A stretch of 64,000 nucleotides of DNA from Listeria weihenstephanensis (lineage in GTDB: Bacteria > Bacillota > Bacilli > Lactobacillales > Listeriaceae), in NCBI RefSeq assembly GCF_003534205.1, contig NZ_CP011102.1, positions 668,036-732,035 of the forward strand, in the 5' to 3' direction. A program made the translations under genes and the position numbers. Shown here piece by piece: positions 35,554-43,300 of the stretch. How positions within the stretch are numbered: position 1 is the first letter of the stretch; every line of letters begins with the position of its first letter. The notes under the pieces are model-generated. The model did not search any database. It was not told the origin of the DNA and was given only the letters and a program-made list of their open reading frames with translations.

Positions 35554-35600
35554 AAAAAGCGCAGCGATTTCGTGTGAAAACGAGGTCGCTGCGCTTTTTT
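35554..35600. terminator. Terminator between converging yclQ-like and acetyltransferase genes
   Basis: AAAAAGCGCAGCGA and TCGCTGCGCTTTTT form a perfect 14-bp stem with an 18-nt loop; T-runs occur on both strands, so it can serve both genes. Confidence 0.88.
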
Positions 35601-36150
35601 AATGTTGGTATTCTTCTTTTAAAATGGAATAATGGGCATCGTCTACGAATTCTTTTTTGACAAAGCGATTTTTGCGTAGCGTGCCTTCGTATGTCATGCC
35701 TAAGCGTTTCATCACATTTCCAGACGCGGGATTGCGAACGTCGTGCAAACTGGTAACGCGTTCTAGCTCGAGGATTTTAAAAGCAAGATCAAGCATCGCA
35801 AAACCTGCTTCGGTCATGTAACCGTTGCCCCAGTAACTTTTATTCAGCGCGTAGCCAAGGAAGCCACTTTTGTTCAGCTGATCCACGCGAATATCGATGG
35901 TGCCAATAAACGCGCTCGTTTCAGCGATTTCAATCCCATATTTCCCAATCGGAGCGGCAATGAAAAATTCGGCGATGCTCTGACGGGTCGTATCGATGGT
36001 TTGGTGTGTATCGAAAACAAAGCGCGTGGTTTCTTCATCAGAAGCATAATCGAACATCGCTTTTGCATCAGCAAACGTGATTGGACGCAAGATGAGCCGC
36101 TCGGTTTTGATGATTTGATTTTCTGCGAGTAAGTAGGTGTAGCTTTCCAT
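35599..36150 (-). CDS. GNAT-family acetyltransferase (RimJ/RimL type)
   Basis: 183 residues. KTERLILRPITFADAKAMFDYASD is the usual start of ribosomal-protein-type acetyltransferases, IGTIDIRV is strand 4, and GNGYMTEA is the acetyl-CoA loop (Q/R-x-x-G-x-G/A variant). NPASGNVMKRLGM completes motif A/B. AAGGAGTG precedes the ATG. The substrate is unknown; it could be a protein N-terminus or a small amine. Confidence 0.88.
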   Translation of the reverse strand: MESYTYLLAENQIIKTERLILRPITFADAKAMFDYASDEETTRFVFDTHQTIDTTRQSIAEFFIAAPIGKYGIEIAETSAFIGTIDIRVDQLNKSGFLGYALNKSYWGNGYMTEAGFAMLDLAFKILELERVTSLHDVRNPASGNVMKRLGMTYEGTLRKNRFVKKEFVDDAHYSILKEEYQH

Positions 36151-36269
36151 TTTTCTTCACTCCTTTTTGGGTATTCTAGCACATTTATAGCAGCAATAAA
36201 AGTCTAGATTGAAAGTTTTTTAGGATGTGTTATGATGAAACTATCATTTAGGAATAGGGAGGCTTTTCC

Positions 36270-37073
36270 ATGTTAAAAGAAAAACTTGAAAAATTGGTGC
36301 AACCGGAAATTGTAAATCAGATTCTTGCGACGGAAAAAGAACGTATTTTGTTGTTTTGTGAAGAGGATGGGAAGTTAGATTTGACGGTTAGTAAGGCCGG
36401 TGGACGTGGCTACGTGCCGAAGTCTATGGAATATCCGCGGAATAAAGATGGCGGGCCGCTTAGTTTATTGGCTCAGATTAATTTTTCAGAGATGCCTCAT
36501 TTGGGAGATTTTCCGAAAACGGGATTGTTAGCGTTTTATATTGATTATTTTGATGATTTGACTGGGCTTGATTTTGATGATCAGACGAGTCCGAATGGTT
36601 TCCGCGTTTTGTATTTCGAAAAGGTGGATGAGGCTAGTTATTCTGCTGAGGAGCAGGATAAATGGTTTGAGTCGGTGAATGAGGAGTTTTATCCGATTGT
36701 GGATGGTCAATTTCGTTTGCGTGGGGAAGTCGTGAAGCAAGTGGCTTTGAAAGAAAGTTATGATTTTGAGCAGGCATATGGCGGTGAGTTTTATGATGTG
36801 CTTGATGCGTGGACTGGTGAGGATGAAGGAAAGATGGATGCACTATTTGAATTGGATTGTAGCAGTAGTCAGCTTGGCGGTTATCCGTTTTTCACGCAAC
36901 AAGATCCACGGCTTGGTGATGAGAAGTCACATCACGACACGTTGTTATTTCAGTTGGATTCAGAAGAAGGTATTATGTGGGGCGATATGGGTGTCGGGAA
37001 TTTCTTTATTAACCGAGAAGATTTGAAGCGTAAAGATTTCTCGAATGTGTTATATAACTGGGATTGTTATTGA
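36270..37073 (+). CDS. DUF1963 (YwqG-like) protein
   Basis: 267 residues. SKAGGRGYVPKSMEYPRNKDGGPLSLLAQINFSEMP is the characteristic DUF1963 block (core PLSLLAQINFSEMP), followed by FPKTGLLAFYID and the C-terminal LLFQLDSEEGIMWGDMGVGNFFI. The family is cytoplasmic and of unknown function, often near toxin or WXG-type loci in Firmicutes. GGGAGG lies before the ATG. It is followed by insertion-sequence debris. Confidence 0.9.
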   Translation: MLKEKLEKLVQPEIVNQILATEKERILLFCEEDGKLDLTVSKAGGRGYVPKSMEYPRNKDGGPLSLLAQINFSEMPHLGDFPKTGLLAFYIDYFDDLTGLDFDDQTSPNGFRVLYFEKVDEASYSAEEQDKWFESVNEEFYPIVDGQFRLRGEVVKQVALKESYDFEQAYGGEFYDVLDAWTGEDEGKMDALFELDCSSSQLGGYPFFTQQDPRLGDEKSHHDTLLFQLDSEEGIMWGDMGVGNFFINREDLKRKDFSNVLYNWDCY

Positions 37074-37218
37074 TTTTGAGGAAATTTCGGGGTGTTTGTT
37101 GTTTCTGTATTGGTGCCCATTTTAGTGTAGGAGGCAAGTAAATGATCTCCAAAAGATGGGCAGTAATAGTTTCCATAGGAAAGCAGTGATGTAGATGATT
37201 AAGATTACAATTTTACTA

Positions 37219-37842
37219 GCTGAACTAATTTCATAACTCCTAAGCCTTGCGGCTCAAGAGATTTAAAGCAATAAAAAAGAGGAACCTCCCCATTTTTGAT
37301 ATAATGTTAGGTGCGAGCCAAACAAAATCAAAAAGGAGTGATCCCTCATGGCTATTATACACCAACCAACGTTATTTGACATGGAAACTTTATTAACACT
37401 AGAACCAATGAAACGATACAGTGAAATTTTCTCCCCATTACCGCTCGTAAAGATCGTACGGTTATTTGATAAACCTACTCGCATGGGAAGACCCTTGAGC
37501 CTCAACTATGAAGCGACGTTCAAAGCGCTTGTGATTCGTTATGTAGAAGGCATTCCAACAATCAAAGCACTTGTAAAGCGTTTAAATGAAGATCTTATGT
37601 TTAAGATGAATCTTGGATTTCTATACTCGGAGCGTGTACCATCAGAAGCTTCTTTTTCTCGTTTCACACATGTGTTATCGCAACATGTAGATGTCCTTCA
37701 AACAGTAAATCATGTGTTACTGGAACAAATCGATGCCATAAATGGCTTATTTTCAGAGCAATTAGCGATAGATGCGACGCATTTCTCCGCACATGATAAA
37801 GCGCATAAATCAGAAAATGCTTATCATAATATTCGAAAATAA
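37219..37842 (+). mobile_element. Truncated insertion-sequence remnant (DDE transposase, DUF772 type)
   Basis: Starts with a leader of about 75 bases (AACTAATTTCATAACTCCTA to CCTCCCCAT) found again at 38967-39040, followed by a promoter-like TATAATG, AAGGAGTG and the transposase start. The element stops at a hairpin (37811-37852) after only the N-terminal third of a transposase. Confidence 0.75.
37348..37842 (+). pseudogene. Transposase N-terminal fragment
   Basis: 164 residues. EATFKALVIRYVEGIPTIKALVKRLNEDLMFKMNLGF is a DUF772-type N-terminal domain (core LVIRYVEGIP), then PSEASFSRFTHVL and the first catalytic aspartate in AIDATHFSA. The remainder of the DDE domain is missing: the frame ends inside a hairpin that is not part of such genes. 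AAGGAGTGATCC precedes the ATG. Probably related to IS1182-type elements; a second, more decayed copy is at 38967-39180. Confidence 0.85.
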
Positions 37843-37852
37843 GCATTTTCTG
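37811..37852. repeat. Hairpin at the left edge of the secreted-protein cassette
   Basis: CAGAAAATGCTTAT and ATAAGCATTTTCTG form a perfect 14-bp stem with a 14-nt loop, at the point where transposase homology ends. A similar hairpin (AGAAAATGC...GGCATTTTCT) occurs at 38851-38890. Confidence 0.7.
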
Positions 37853-37918
37853 TATTCACCTATTATTTGTTAGGTATATTGTGGAGTTTGTCATAATTAA
37901 AGCAGTACTTTCTAACTC

Positions 37919-37946
37919 TTGTCAAAACATAGTTTTAATGTATAGT
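37919..37946 (+). promoter_or_regulatory. Promoter-like site reading toward, and antisense to, a 34-residue peptide gene
   Basis: TTGTCA, 16 bases, TATAGT preceded by TG. Transcription from near 37953 would run across 37984-38088 on the opposite strand from that peptide gene, and on into the secreted protein gene at 38167. Confidence 0.5.
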
Positions 37947-37983
37947 ATGATTAGTTTGAAAATTGAGTTATAAAGATAATGTG

Positions 37984-38088
37984 TTACTTCAGTTTTTTAT
38001 AAATTTTGCTTAAACAAAAAATCATGATTCCGATTCCAACAAATAATAAAAGTCTGATTATTGTGAAAAAAACATCACCAGTTGACAT
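37984..38088 (-). CDS. Small single-helix membrane peptide, 34 residues
   Basis: The ATG at 38086-38088 is followed by a short polar start (MSTGDVFF), a hydrophobic core (IIRLLLFVGIGIMIFCL) and a basic end (KIYKKLK). AGGGATAAC precedes the ATG, and a TATAAT on the minus strand (38126-38131) is 38 bases upstream. Size, one helix and basic tail resemble type I toxins and small immunity peptides. It stands divergent to the secreted protein gene at 38167, in a segment bounded by two similar hairpins. Too short to assign by similarity; coding is inferred from site, promoter and composition. Confidence 0.5.
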   Translation of the reverse strand: MSTGDVFFTIIRLLLFVGIGIMIFCLSKIYKKLK

Positions 38089-38166
38089 GTTATCCCTACT
38101 TTCTTTATTTTTATACTATTATCATATTATAGAAACAAAATAAAAACAACAAGATGGGGGAATAAA

Positions 38167-38916
38167 ATGATGAAAATGATGAAAAAAGGCAGTCTAGTTT
38201 TAGGTTTTGCAACAATTATAGGAATTTCTGGACTCTTTATTAGTTCACCTGCACAGGCTAGTGAACAAGAAGAAAGACAAGATATAATAGAAACGCTTAT
38301 TTCGAATGGAGTAGACGAACAAAAAGTAGATGAACTAGCGGATAAAGTTGTTTCTGGTGAAGTATCAGAAGCAGATGAAGCAATTGAGAGCAGCGATGGA
38401 GAAATAAGCGCTAGTGATACAGAAGGAAGAATTTATGAAGAATTTGAAGATGGTTCGTTTTACGAACTTTCGTTAGAGGAAGTACCTACAATTGCGCCAC
38501 GTCTATCCACTACATGGGAAAGTGGAACACAACAGTTTAGGACTATCAAAGTTTCTCATACAACAGTTTGGGGAACATCAAGATTTTATGTTCAGATTAA
38601 CTTTCCATTAATGGGTTATAGCTCCATCACGAAAGCATATAATTGGTATTATCTAGGTGCTGTGACCGGTGTGGACTACCGAGGCATTTATAGAAAAAAT
38701 GAAACGGGATCTTTGGCAGCTGTTGCCATGCAAAAGCTTAGTATAGGGATATCTGGACTTAGTTACTTAGCAAAATTGGAGTTTAGAATGAAGAGTGGTA
38801 AATATTCAGCAGTTTATAATCGATTTGTCTGTAAAAAATATACAAAATCAAGAAAATGCTTTTCATCGATTATGATGAAAGGCATTTTCTATGTGTCTAA
38901 ATATCAAGATGTATAG
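38167..38916 (+). CDS. Secreted protein with acidic pro-region, function unknown
   Basis: 249 residues. Signal peptide of about 31 residues (cleavage near SSPAQA-SE). An acidic region of about 85 residues carries IETLISNGVDEQKVDELADKV then GE and YEEFEDGSFYELSLEE, a pattern (LISxGVD...K...GE...DGS) that I associate with secreted Bacillota proteins such as YolA. The C-terminal domain is rich in aromatic beta-type sequence (TTVWGTSRFYVQINF). The last 30 residues or so, from 38851, are read through a hairpin and may not be original. GGGGG-rich site before the ATG. Low GC and flanking transposase remnants suggest acquisition. Confidence 0.72.
   Translation: MMKMMKKGSLVLGFATIIGISGLFISSPAQASEQEERQDIIETLISNGVDEQKVDELADKVVSGEVSEADEAIESSDGEISASDTEGRIYEEFEDGSFYELSLEEVPTIAPRLSTTWESGTQQFRTIKVSHTTVWGTSRFYVQINFPLMGYSSITKAYNWYYLGAVTGVDYRGIYRKNETGSLAAVAMQKLSIGISGLSYLAKLEFRMKSGKYSAVYNRFVCKKYTKSRKCFSSIMMKGIFYVSKYQDV
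38851..38890. repeat. Hairpin at the right edge of the secreted-protein cassette
   Basis: AGAAAATGCTTTTCATC and GATGAAAGGCATTTTCT form a 17-bp stem (one G-T) with a 6-nt loop, overlapping the last codons of the secreted protein. It shares AGAAAATGCTT-TCAT and GCATTTTCT with the left-edge hairpin at 37811. The tail is not a proper T-run. Confidence 0.65.
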
Positions 38917-38966
38917 GCTCACTTCATCGGCCAGGAGTTTTCGATTTCTTGGTCTGTTTTTGTGCT

Positions 38967-39180
38967 TGAACTAATTTCATAACGCCTAAGCCTTGCGGCT
39001 CAAGAGATTTAAAGCAACAAAAAAAGAGGAACCTCCCCATCGTACTCGTAAAAGTCGTGCGTTTATTTGATAAAGCTACTCGTAAGAGAAGACCTATTAG
39101 CCTTAACTATGAAGCGACTTTTAAAGCGCTTGTCATTCGCTATGTGGAAGGCATTCCAAGGATTAAGGCACTCGTGAAAC
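38967..39180 (+). mobile_element. Second, internally deleted copy of the transposase element
   Basis: The leader (AACTAATTTCATAACGCCTA to CCTCCCCAT) matches 37219-37293 nearly base for base. Then it jumps to CGTACTCGTAAAAGTCGTGC, which corresponds to transposase codons from about 37440 on, and continues as FDKATRKRRPISLNYEA until homology fades near 39180. The missing segment, about 145 bases with the start codon, lies between two CTCCCCAT octamers in the first copy (37286 and 37431). A non-functional fragment. Confidence 0.8.
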
Positions 39181-39554
39181 AGTTGATAGTATTCAATATT
39201 AAAGACTCCTATTCAACAATTTCATATCCGACTATATCCAATAATGATAAAATGTAGTGATGGGCCAATAAGGAAATATGTTTTGGATAGGTAAAAGTGA
39301 GTATCACATAATGGCATTGTGGGAGATTGAAAATAAAAAATCGAATCTAACAAAATGGACTTATGTTAGATTCATAAAGAGGTTCATTTTAGTTGGCGCC
39401 GCTTATACATATACGGATACTCATAGAAGTACATGAGGACTTTGTCGAAGATTGATTCAAAACCTAGCATCACATCGTTAAAAATATTCGATTTGGATCA
39501 TGGAACGAATTTGTAAAAGCAGCAAGCATACTTTAATGTGATAGAGCTCCAAAT
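39181..39554 (+). other. Spacer without recognisable genes
   Basis: About 370 bases between the second transposase fragment and the terminator of the minus-strand gene. An inverted pair AATCTAACA/TGTTAGATT occurs near 39343-39374. I see no gene, RNA or element that I can name; it is probably decayed sequence. Confidence 0.35.
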
Positions 39555-39598
39555 AAAAAAGCACTTCGTTTCCTCCAAATAGGAGTCCTAGAAGCGCT
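39555..39598 (-). terminator. Terminator of the minus-strand small membrane protein gene
   Basis: On the minus strand AGCGCTTC pairs with GAAGTGCT around an inner AGGA/TCCT stem, followed by TTTTTTATT. Confidence 0.7.
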
Positions 39599-39644
39599 AG
39601 TTGTCAAGCAGAGCATAAGTACGCTCTTTTTATATTTATCAGTT

Positions 39645-39830
39645 TCAGTCGGTTATTTCCTTTTGTTTCTTGTAATTTCGGTAGCTGATTACTGTCATCA
39701 GTATGAAATATATCATAGCTCCTAATGACAAGATGATGAGGCTTTTATCTGCTTTTGTAAATGTCATATAGATGAAAAATGAAAAAAATATAATACTTCC
39801 GAATGAGTGTATAATTAATGGAAAACGCAT
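39645..39830 (-). CDS. Small two-helix membrane protein divergent to a secreted protein
   Basis: 61 residues with two hydrophobic segments (about 4-24 and 29-48) and a basic tail (SYRNYKKQKEITD). AGGGGATAAATTAC lies before the ATG. The layout copies 9676/9967: a short membrane protein, then a spacer of about 75 bases, then a divergent secreted protein. No sequence family recognised. A role in self-protection against the neighbour is possible but not shown. Confidence 0.62.
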   Translation of the reverse strand: MRFPLIIHSFGSIIFFSFFIYMTFTKADKSLIILSLGAMIYFILMTVISYRNYKKQKEITD

Positions 39831-39904
39831 GTAATTTATCCCCTTATTTTAAAGATTACGGTATAATGTTATTGTATCATAAATAATTATAAGGTCGGTT
39901 TTTT

Positions 39905-40453
39905 TTGAAAAAGAGAGAGATTATTTCTATATTTATGGCAGGAAGTTTGTTTTTAAGTACAGTTTCACCTACTTTCGTTAGTGCAAATGAATTACCAGCA
40001 GGAGATTCAAATCGGATAGATGGTGAAGCGGTTTCTATTATGGTTAGATCGAATGTTCCAGTGGATAATTCTGGAGTTACAGCGCCGACTGCGAGTGCTG
40101 GTCATTATTTATATAGTTCTAAGCTAACTAAAAAGGCGATTGTATATCAAAATAGGGAACAAGCTGTCAATGCTATAGGAGCTGTTGTTGCAGGATTGGC
40201 AACTGGATATGGAGGGTTACCAAACGTGGCTACTGCTATTAGTATTTTGGGTGGCGGTGGTGCCATTACTCAGTTGATATCTGGAAAAGTAGGAGCGCAG
40301 TTTCCTGTTCAAGTTGGTACTCATGTCTATTTGGCTGATTCTAAACATAGGACGCAGACATATGCTGGATATAGACTTGTAATTGTTAAAAATGCGAATA
40401 CAGGTAAAACTATTAAAAGTAGTAAATATCTTATTGCTAAAACAGGTGTTTAA
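39905..40453 (+). CDS. Secreted protein with glycine-rich hydrophobic segment
   Basis: 182 residues from a TTG start (39905) with AAGG about 10 bases before it. Signal peptide of about 28 residues ending SPTFVSANE. The mature part has a Gly/Ala-rich hydrophobic stretch of about 40 residues (AIGAVVAGLATGYGG...AISILGGGGAITQLISG), then a beta-type end with many Tyr and Lys. Such a hydrophobic stretch inside a secreted precursor recalls toxins like SdpC, but there is no sequence match that I can claim. A TATAAT lies at about 39871-39876. Low GC for the region. Confidence 0.68.
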   Translation: MKKREIISIFMAGSLFLSTVSPTFVSANELPAGDSNRIDGEAVSIMVRSNVPVDNSGVTAPTASAGHYLYSSKLTKKAIVYQNREQAVNAIGAVVAGLATGYGGLPNVATAISILGGGGAITQLISGKVGAQFPVQVGTHVYLADSKHRTQTYAGYRLVIVKNANTGKTIKSSKYLIAKTGV

Positions 40454-40510
40454 TATTTAAAATAAGAAGTGTCAAGTCAATCAAAAAGTAAGCGGATTGA
40501 TATTGATTTT

Positions 40511-40551
40511 AAGGAAGTTTAGGGGCGTGTGTTGCTCTAAGCTTCTTTTTT
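40511..40551 (+). terminator. Terminator after the secreted protein gene
   Basis: GAAGTTTAG pairs with CTAAGCTTC (one mismatch) followed by TTTTT. Confidence 0.7.
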
Positions 40552-40651
40552 ACGCTGCCAAAACCTTAACATTTCTTTAAAAAATTTTTAGTAAGCCTTG
40601 ATTGTTGGATGGTATGCTAGGAACTAGAAAGAAAGACGAGGAGGAGATAGG

Positions 40652-41242
40652 ATGAAAAAGTTAACGATTTGGACGGTTTTGCCAGTGCTATCCCTTTGTG
40701 CGGCGGTCATGATGTACTACATTTGGTTTCAAGGATGGTTGCAATTTTATTTGAGAGATGTGATGGAAGTGGTGGATCACATGGGATATATAACGGTGGG
40801 TGTGACGGCGTTAATGCTTTATTTAAGCGCTGTGCAGCTCGTCAATTGGAAAATTAATAAGTCGCTGCTCGTTTTGATATATGTGATTTATTTTGGTGTT
40901 ATGATTGGGCTTCTTTTTGGAAAAGCGTCTGGTGCGCAAGGATTTTCAACGGATACGTTTGGTTTTGTGGATACGTTTATTTCGGGGAACTTGCGAGTGA
41001 TTACGATTGGAAATGTGCTTGCTTTTGTACCGATTGGTTTCTTGATGAAGAAATTATCACCCCTGATGGCGTTGTCTTCAGCGGGAATTATGATTTTTAT
41101 CGTGGAAGGGTTGCAATATGCGCTACATGTAGGGTATTTTGATACGGGAGACGTCTTTTTGAATGTATCTGGAATTATGATTGGGTACGTGATGATCCGT
41201 ATTTTTTCAAGTTCGCATAAACATATAATAGAACAGAAATGA
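40652..41242 (+). CDS. VanZ-family membrane protein
   Basis: 196 residues with about five membrane helices. GNVLAFVPIGFLMKKL followed by EGLQYALHVGYFDTGDVFLNVSGIMIGY is the VanZ-like signature (N-x-x-x-F-x-P-x-G and E-x-x-Q...D-x-x-D-x-x-x-N-x-x-G). VanZ proteins give low-level teicoplanin resistance in some hosts; most chromosomal ones are of unknown role. GAGGAGGAGA precedes the ATG. The YdcF-like gene follows 10 bases later, likely the same transcript. Confidence 0.88.
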   Translation: MKKLTIWTVLPVLSLCAAVMMYYIWFQGWLQFYLRDVMEVVDHMGYITVGVTALMLYLSAVQLVNWKINKSLLVLIYVIYFGVMIGLLFGKASGAQGFSTDTFGFVDTFISGNLRVITIGNVLAFVPIGFLMKKLSPLMALSSAGIMIFIVEGLQYALHVGYFDTGDVFLNVSGIMIGYVMIRIFSSSHKHIIEQK

Positions 41243-41252
41243 GTGGACCGGG

Positions 41253-41822
41253 ATGAATTTGTGGAAAAAAGTGATTTTGGCATTAGTGGGAATTGGCGTG
41301 GTGTATGTCGGCATCGTGCTCGGCTTTATGTACAGTGGGGTGCGGGCAGAACCAGCGTCAAACCCGGATACGATTCTTATTTTAGGTTCAAAAGTAGTCG
41401 ACAATCCGGCCCGGCCAATGCCTGTTTTGCGGGAACGATTGGACGCGGCGATTCCGTTTATTGAGAAGCACGAATCGGCGAAAGTGGTCGTGTCGGGTGG
41501 TCAAGGTGAGGATGAATCGGCGTCGGAGGCAAGTGTGATGAAAGAATACTTAGTAGCGCACGGCATTGCAGCTTCGCGGATTGAAATGGAGGATAAATCA
41601 ATGCGTACCGAGGAAAATTTAGCGAATAGTAACGCGAAATTTGCGCTTGGAAAAACGGTCATCGTGACGAGTGATTATCATCTGTATCGCGCACTGATGC
41701 TAGCTTCACGTCAAAATATCGATGCGACAGGGTTACCTGCTAAAACGCAGACTGGAGCGCTTTTCAAAGGTGTGCCTCGTGAAGTTTTATCGATAACGTA
41801 TGCGTGGGTTTTTGATTGGTAG
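41253..41822 (+). CDS. YdcF/SanA-like (DUF218) protein
   Basis: 189 residues. One N-terminal membrane helix (about 5-26), then the DUF218 domain: ILILGSKV (strand 1), RPMPVLRERLDAAIPF, VVVSGGQGEDE, MKEYLVAHGI, EDKSMRTEENLANS, and IVTSDYHLYRALMLA. These are the family's conserved blocks; the domain faces the outside. The family has been linked to the cell envelope in other bacteria. Pairing with a VanZ-like protein suggests an envelope role here (inference). Confidence 0.88.
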   Translation: MNLWKKVILALVGIGVVYVGIVLGFMYSGVRAEPASNPDTILILGSKVVDNPARPMPVLRERLDAAIPFIEKHESAKVVVSGGQGEDESASEASVMKEYLVAHGIAASRIEMEDKSMRTEENLANSNAKFALGKTVIVTSDYHLYRALMLASRQNIDATGLPAKTQTGALFKGVPREVLSITYAWVFDW

Positions 41823-41841
41823 AATTTTTTTGAGAAAGCTG

Positions 41842-41872
41842 TTGACATTCACGTTACGTCAAGGTGTAAAGT
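41842..41872 (+). promoter_or_regulatory. MerR-type promoter with 19-bp spacer and operator dyad
   Basis: TTGACA and TAAAGT are separated by 19 bases, the long spacer typical of promoters remodelled by MerR activators. The spacer holds a dyad centred on ACG-TTA-CGT with outer ACATT/AAGGT arms. It lies 25 bases before the MerR-type gene, so autoregulation is likely. Confidence 0.75.
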
Positions 41873-41897
41873 AGAGTCATCAAGGAGGCGAACGACG

Positions 41898-42656
41898 ATG
41901 GAATATACGGTTCAAAAGTTAGGACAGCTTGCAGGAGTAAGTACGAGGACATTGCGTTATTATGATGAAATTGGGATTCTCAAGCCGGCGAGAATTAATA
42001 CATCGGGATATCGCATTTACGGGCAAATAGAAGTGGACCGATTGCAACAGATCCTGTTTTACCGCGAGATGAACGTGCCTTTAGAAAAAATCAAGGCGAT
42101 ACTAGAAGAACCTGATTTTGACGAGGCCGCAGCGCTAAAAAAACATCGTAACGAGCTACTTGATAAACGAAAACAACTAGACGAACTGATTCGCAATGTG
42201 GAGAAATCGATCGCGTATTCAGAAAGGGGAATTACGATGACGGATAAAGAAAAATTTGAAGGTTTCAAGCAAAAAATGATTGATGATAATGAAGCGAAGT
42301 ATGCCACGGAAATTCGCGGGAAATATGGCGATGAGACGATTGAGAAGGCCAATGCAAAAGTAAAAGGCATGAGTGAATCTGAGATGGGTCGTGTGAACAA
42401 GCTTGGTGAGGATATTTTAGTGAATCTGCAAGCTGCGTATGAAACGAATGATCCTGCAGGCGAACTTGCGCAACGTGTTGCTGCGATGCACAAAGAATGG
42501 CTAACGGCGTATTGGGATAGCTATAGCAAAGAGGCGCACGCGGGTCTTGCTCAGATGTATGTCGACGATGAGCGTTTCACGGCCTATTATGATAAAAAAC
42601 AACCAGGTTCCGCAGCTTTTTTACGTGACGCGATTGTTATTTTCACTAGTAAGTAG
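41898..42656 (+). CDS. MerR-family regulator with TipAS ligand domain (Mta/TipA-like)
   Basis: 252 residues. MerR winged helix at the N-terminus (VQKLGQLAGVSTRTLRYYDEIGIL, SGYRIYGQIEVDRLQQI), a dimerisation coiled coil (about 75-115, KKHRNELLDKRKQLDELIRNVEK), then the all-helical TipAS domain (TDKEKFEGFKQKMIDDNEAKYATEIRGKYG). Such proteins, like TipA of Streptomyces and Mta of B. subtilis, bind drugs and activate their own or efflux genes. No efflux pump is adjacent. A 19-bp-spaced promoter precedes the gene. Confidence 0.93.
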   Translation: MEYTVQKLGQLAGVSTRTLRYYDEIGILKPARINTSGYRIYGQIEVDRLQQILFYREMNVPLEKIKAILEEPDFDEAAALKKHRNELLDKRKQLDELIRNVEKSIAYSERGITMTDKEKFEGFKQKMIDDNEAKYATEIRGKYGDETIEKANAKVKGMSESEMGRVNKLGEDILVNLQAAYETNDPAGELAQRVAAMHKEWLTAYWDSYSKEAHAGLAQMYVDDERFTAYYDKKQPGSAAFLRDAIVIFTSK

Positions 42657-42676
42657 GTTAGAAAAACGATATAATG

Positions 42677-42717
42677 AAGAGAGCTTCCAAACTTTGATGC
42701 GGAGGCTCTTTTAATTT
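42677..42717 (+). terminator. Terminator after the MerR-type gene
   Basis: GAGCTTCC pairs with GGAGGCTC (one wobble), flanked by A and T runs. Confidence 0.72.
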
Positions 42718-42736
42718 TTTCTAGGGGGATTTTCGA

Positions 42737-43234
42737 ATGATAGAAACCGAACGCTTAATTTTCCGCGAATTGGATCAACATGATATTCCGGATTTATGTG
42801 AGATATTGCAAGATGAGGTAACGATGACGGCTTATGAGGGTGCTTTTACGGACGAGGAAGTGCAGCGCTGGCTTGCGAAACAGTTGGATAATTATGAACG
42901 CTGGGGTTTTGGATTGTGGGCGATTATTCAAAAAAGTACGGGCGATTTTGTTGGGCAAGTTGGCTTGACGTATCAACGTGTGGAGGACGAGGAAGTGCTA
43001 GAAATCGGTTATTTGCTGAAGCGTAAATTCTGGCATCAGGGGTTTGCAACGGAGGCGGCGCTTGGATGTAAGCAATATGCGCTGGAAACGCTCGGGGCAA
43101 AGACGGTGACGTGTACGATCAGGGATACGAATGTGGCTTCTCAAAAAGTGGCGGAACGTATTGGTATGACGCGACATAAGCGGTATGTGAAGTATTATAA
43201 AGGTGTGGATATGCCGCATTATTTGTATTACTAA
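42737..43234 (+). CDS. GNAT-family acetyltransferase
   Basis: 165 residues. IETERLIFRELDQHDIPDLCEIL is the usual start of RimJ/RimL-like acetyltransferases; VGQVGLTYQ (strand 4), EIGYLLKRKFWHQGFATEAA (acetyl-CoA binding, with Q-G-F-A-T-E-A) and NVASQKVAERIGM complete the fold. AGGGGGA lies before the ATG. The substrate is unknown. Confidence 0.9.
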   Translation: MIETERLIFRELDQHDIPDLCEILQDEVTMTAYEGAFTDEEVQRWLAKQLDNYERWGFGLWAIIQKSTGDFVGQVGLTYQRVEDEEVLEIGYLLKRKFWHQGFATEAALGCKQYALETLGAKTVTCTIRDTNVASQKVAERIGMTRHKRYVKYYKGVDMPHYLYY

Positions 43235-43300
43235 TAAAAGCCGAGACATTGCTACTGATTTTTAGTACAATAGAAGAGAAGCATGAAAAAGGAGGCAGGC

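Noticed and set aside
37100..37190. A 15-codon ORF starting MISKRWAV after GTAGGAGG
   Set aside because: It has a good ribosome site but ends after 15 codons with no recognisable feature; at most the stub of a gene lost when the transposon region formed.
43200..43300. Fur box before the second iron-type ABC operon
   Set aside because: I looked for a GATAATGATAATCATTATC-like site and found none with a reasonable match.
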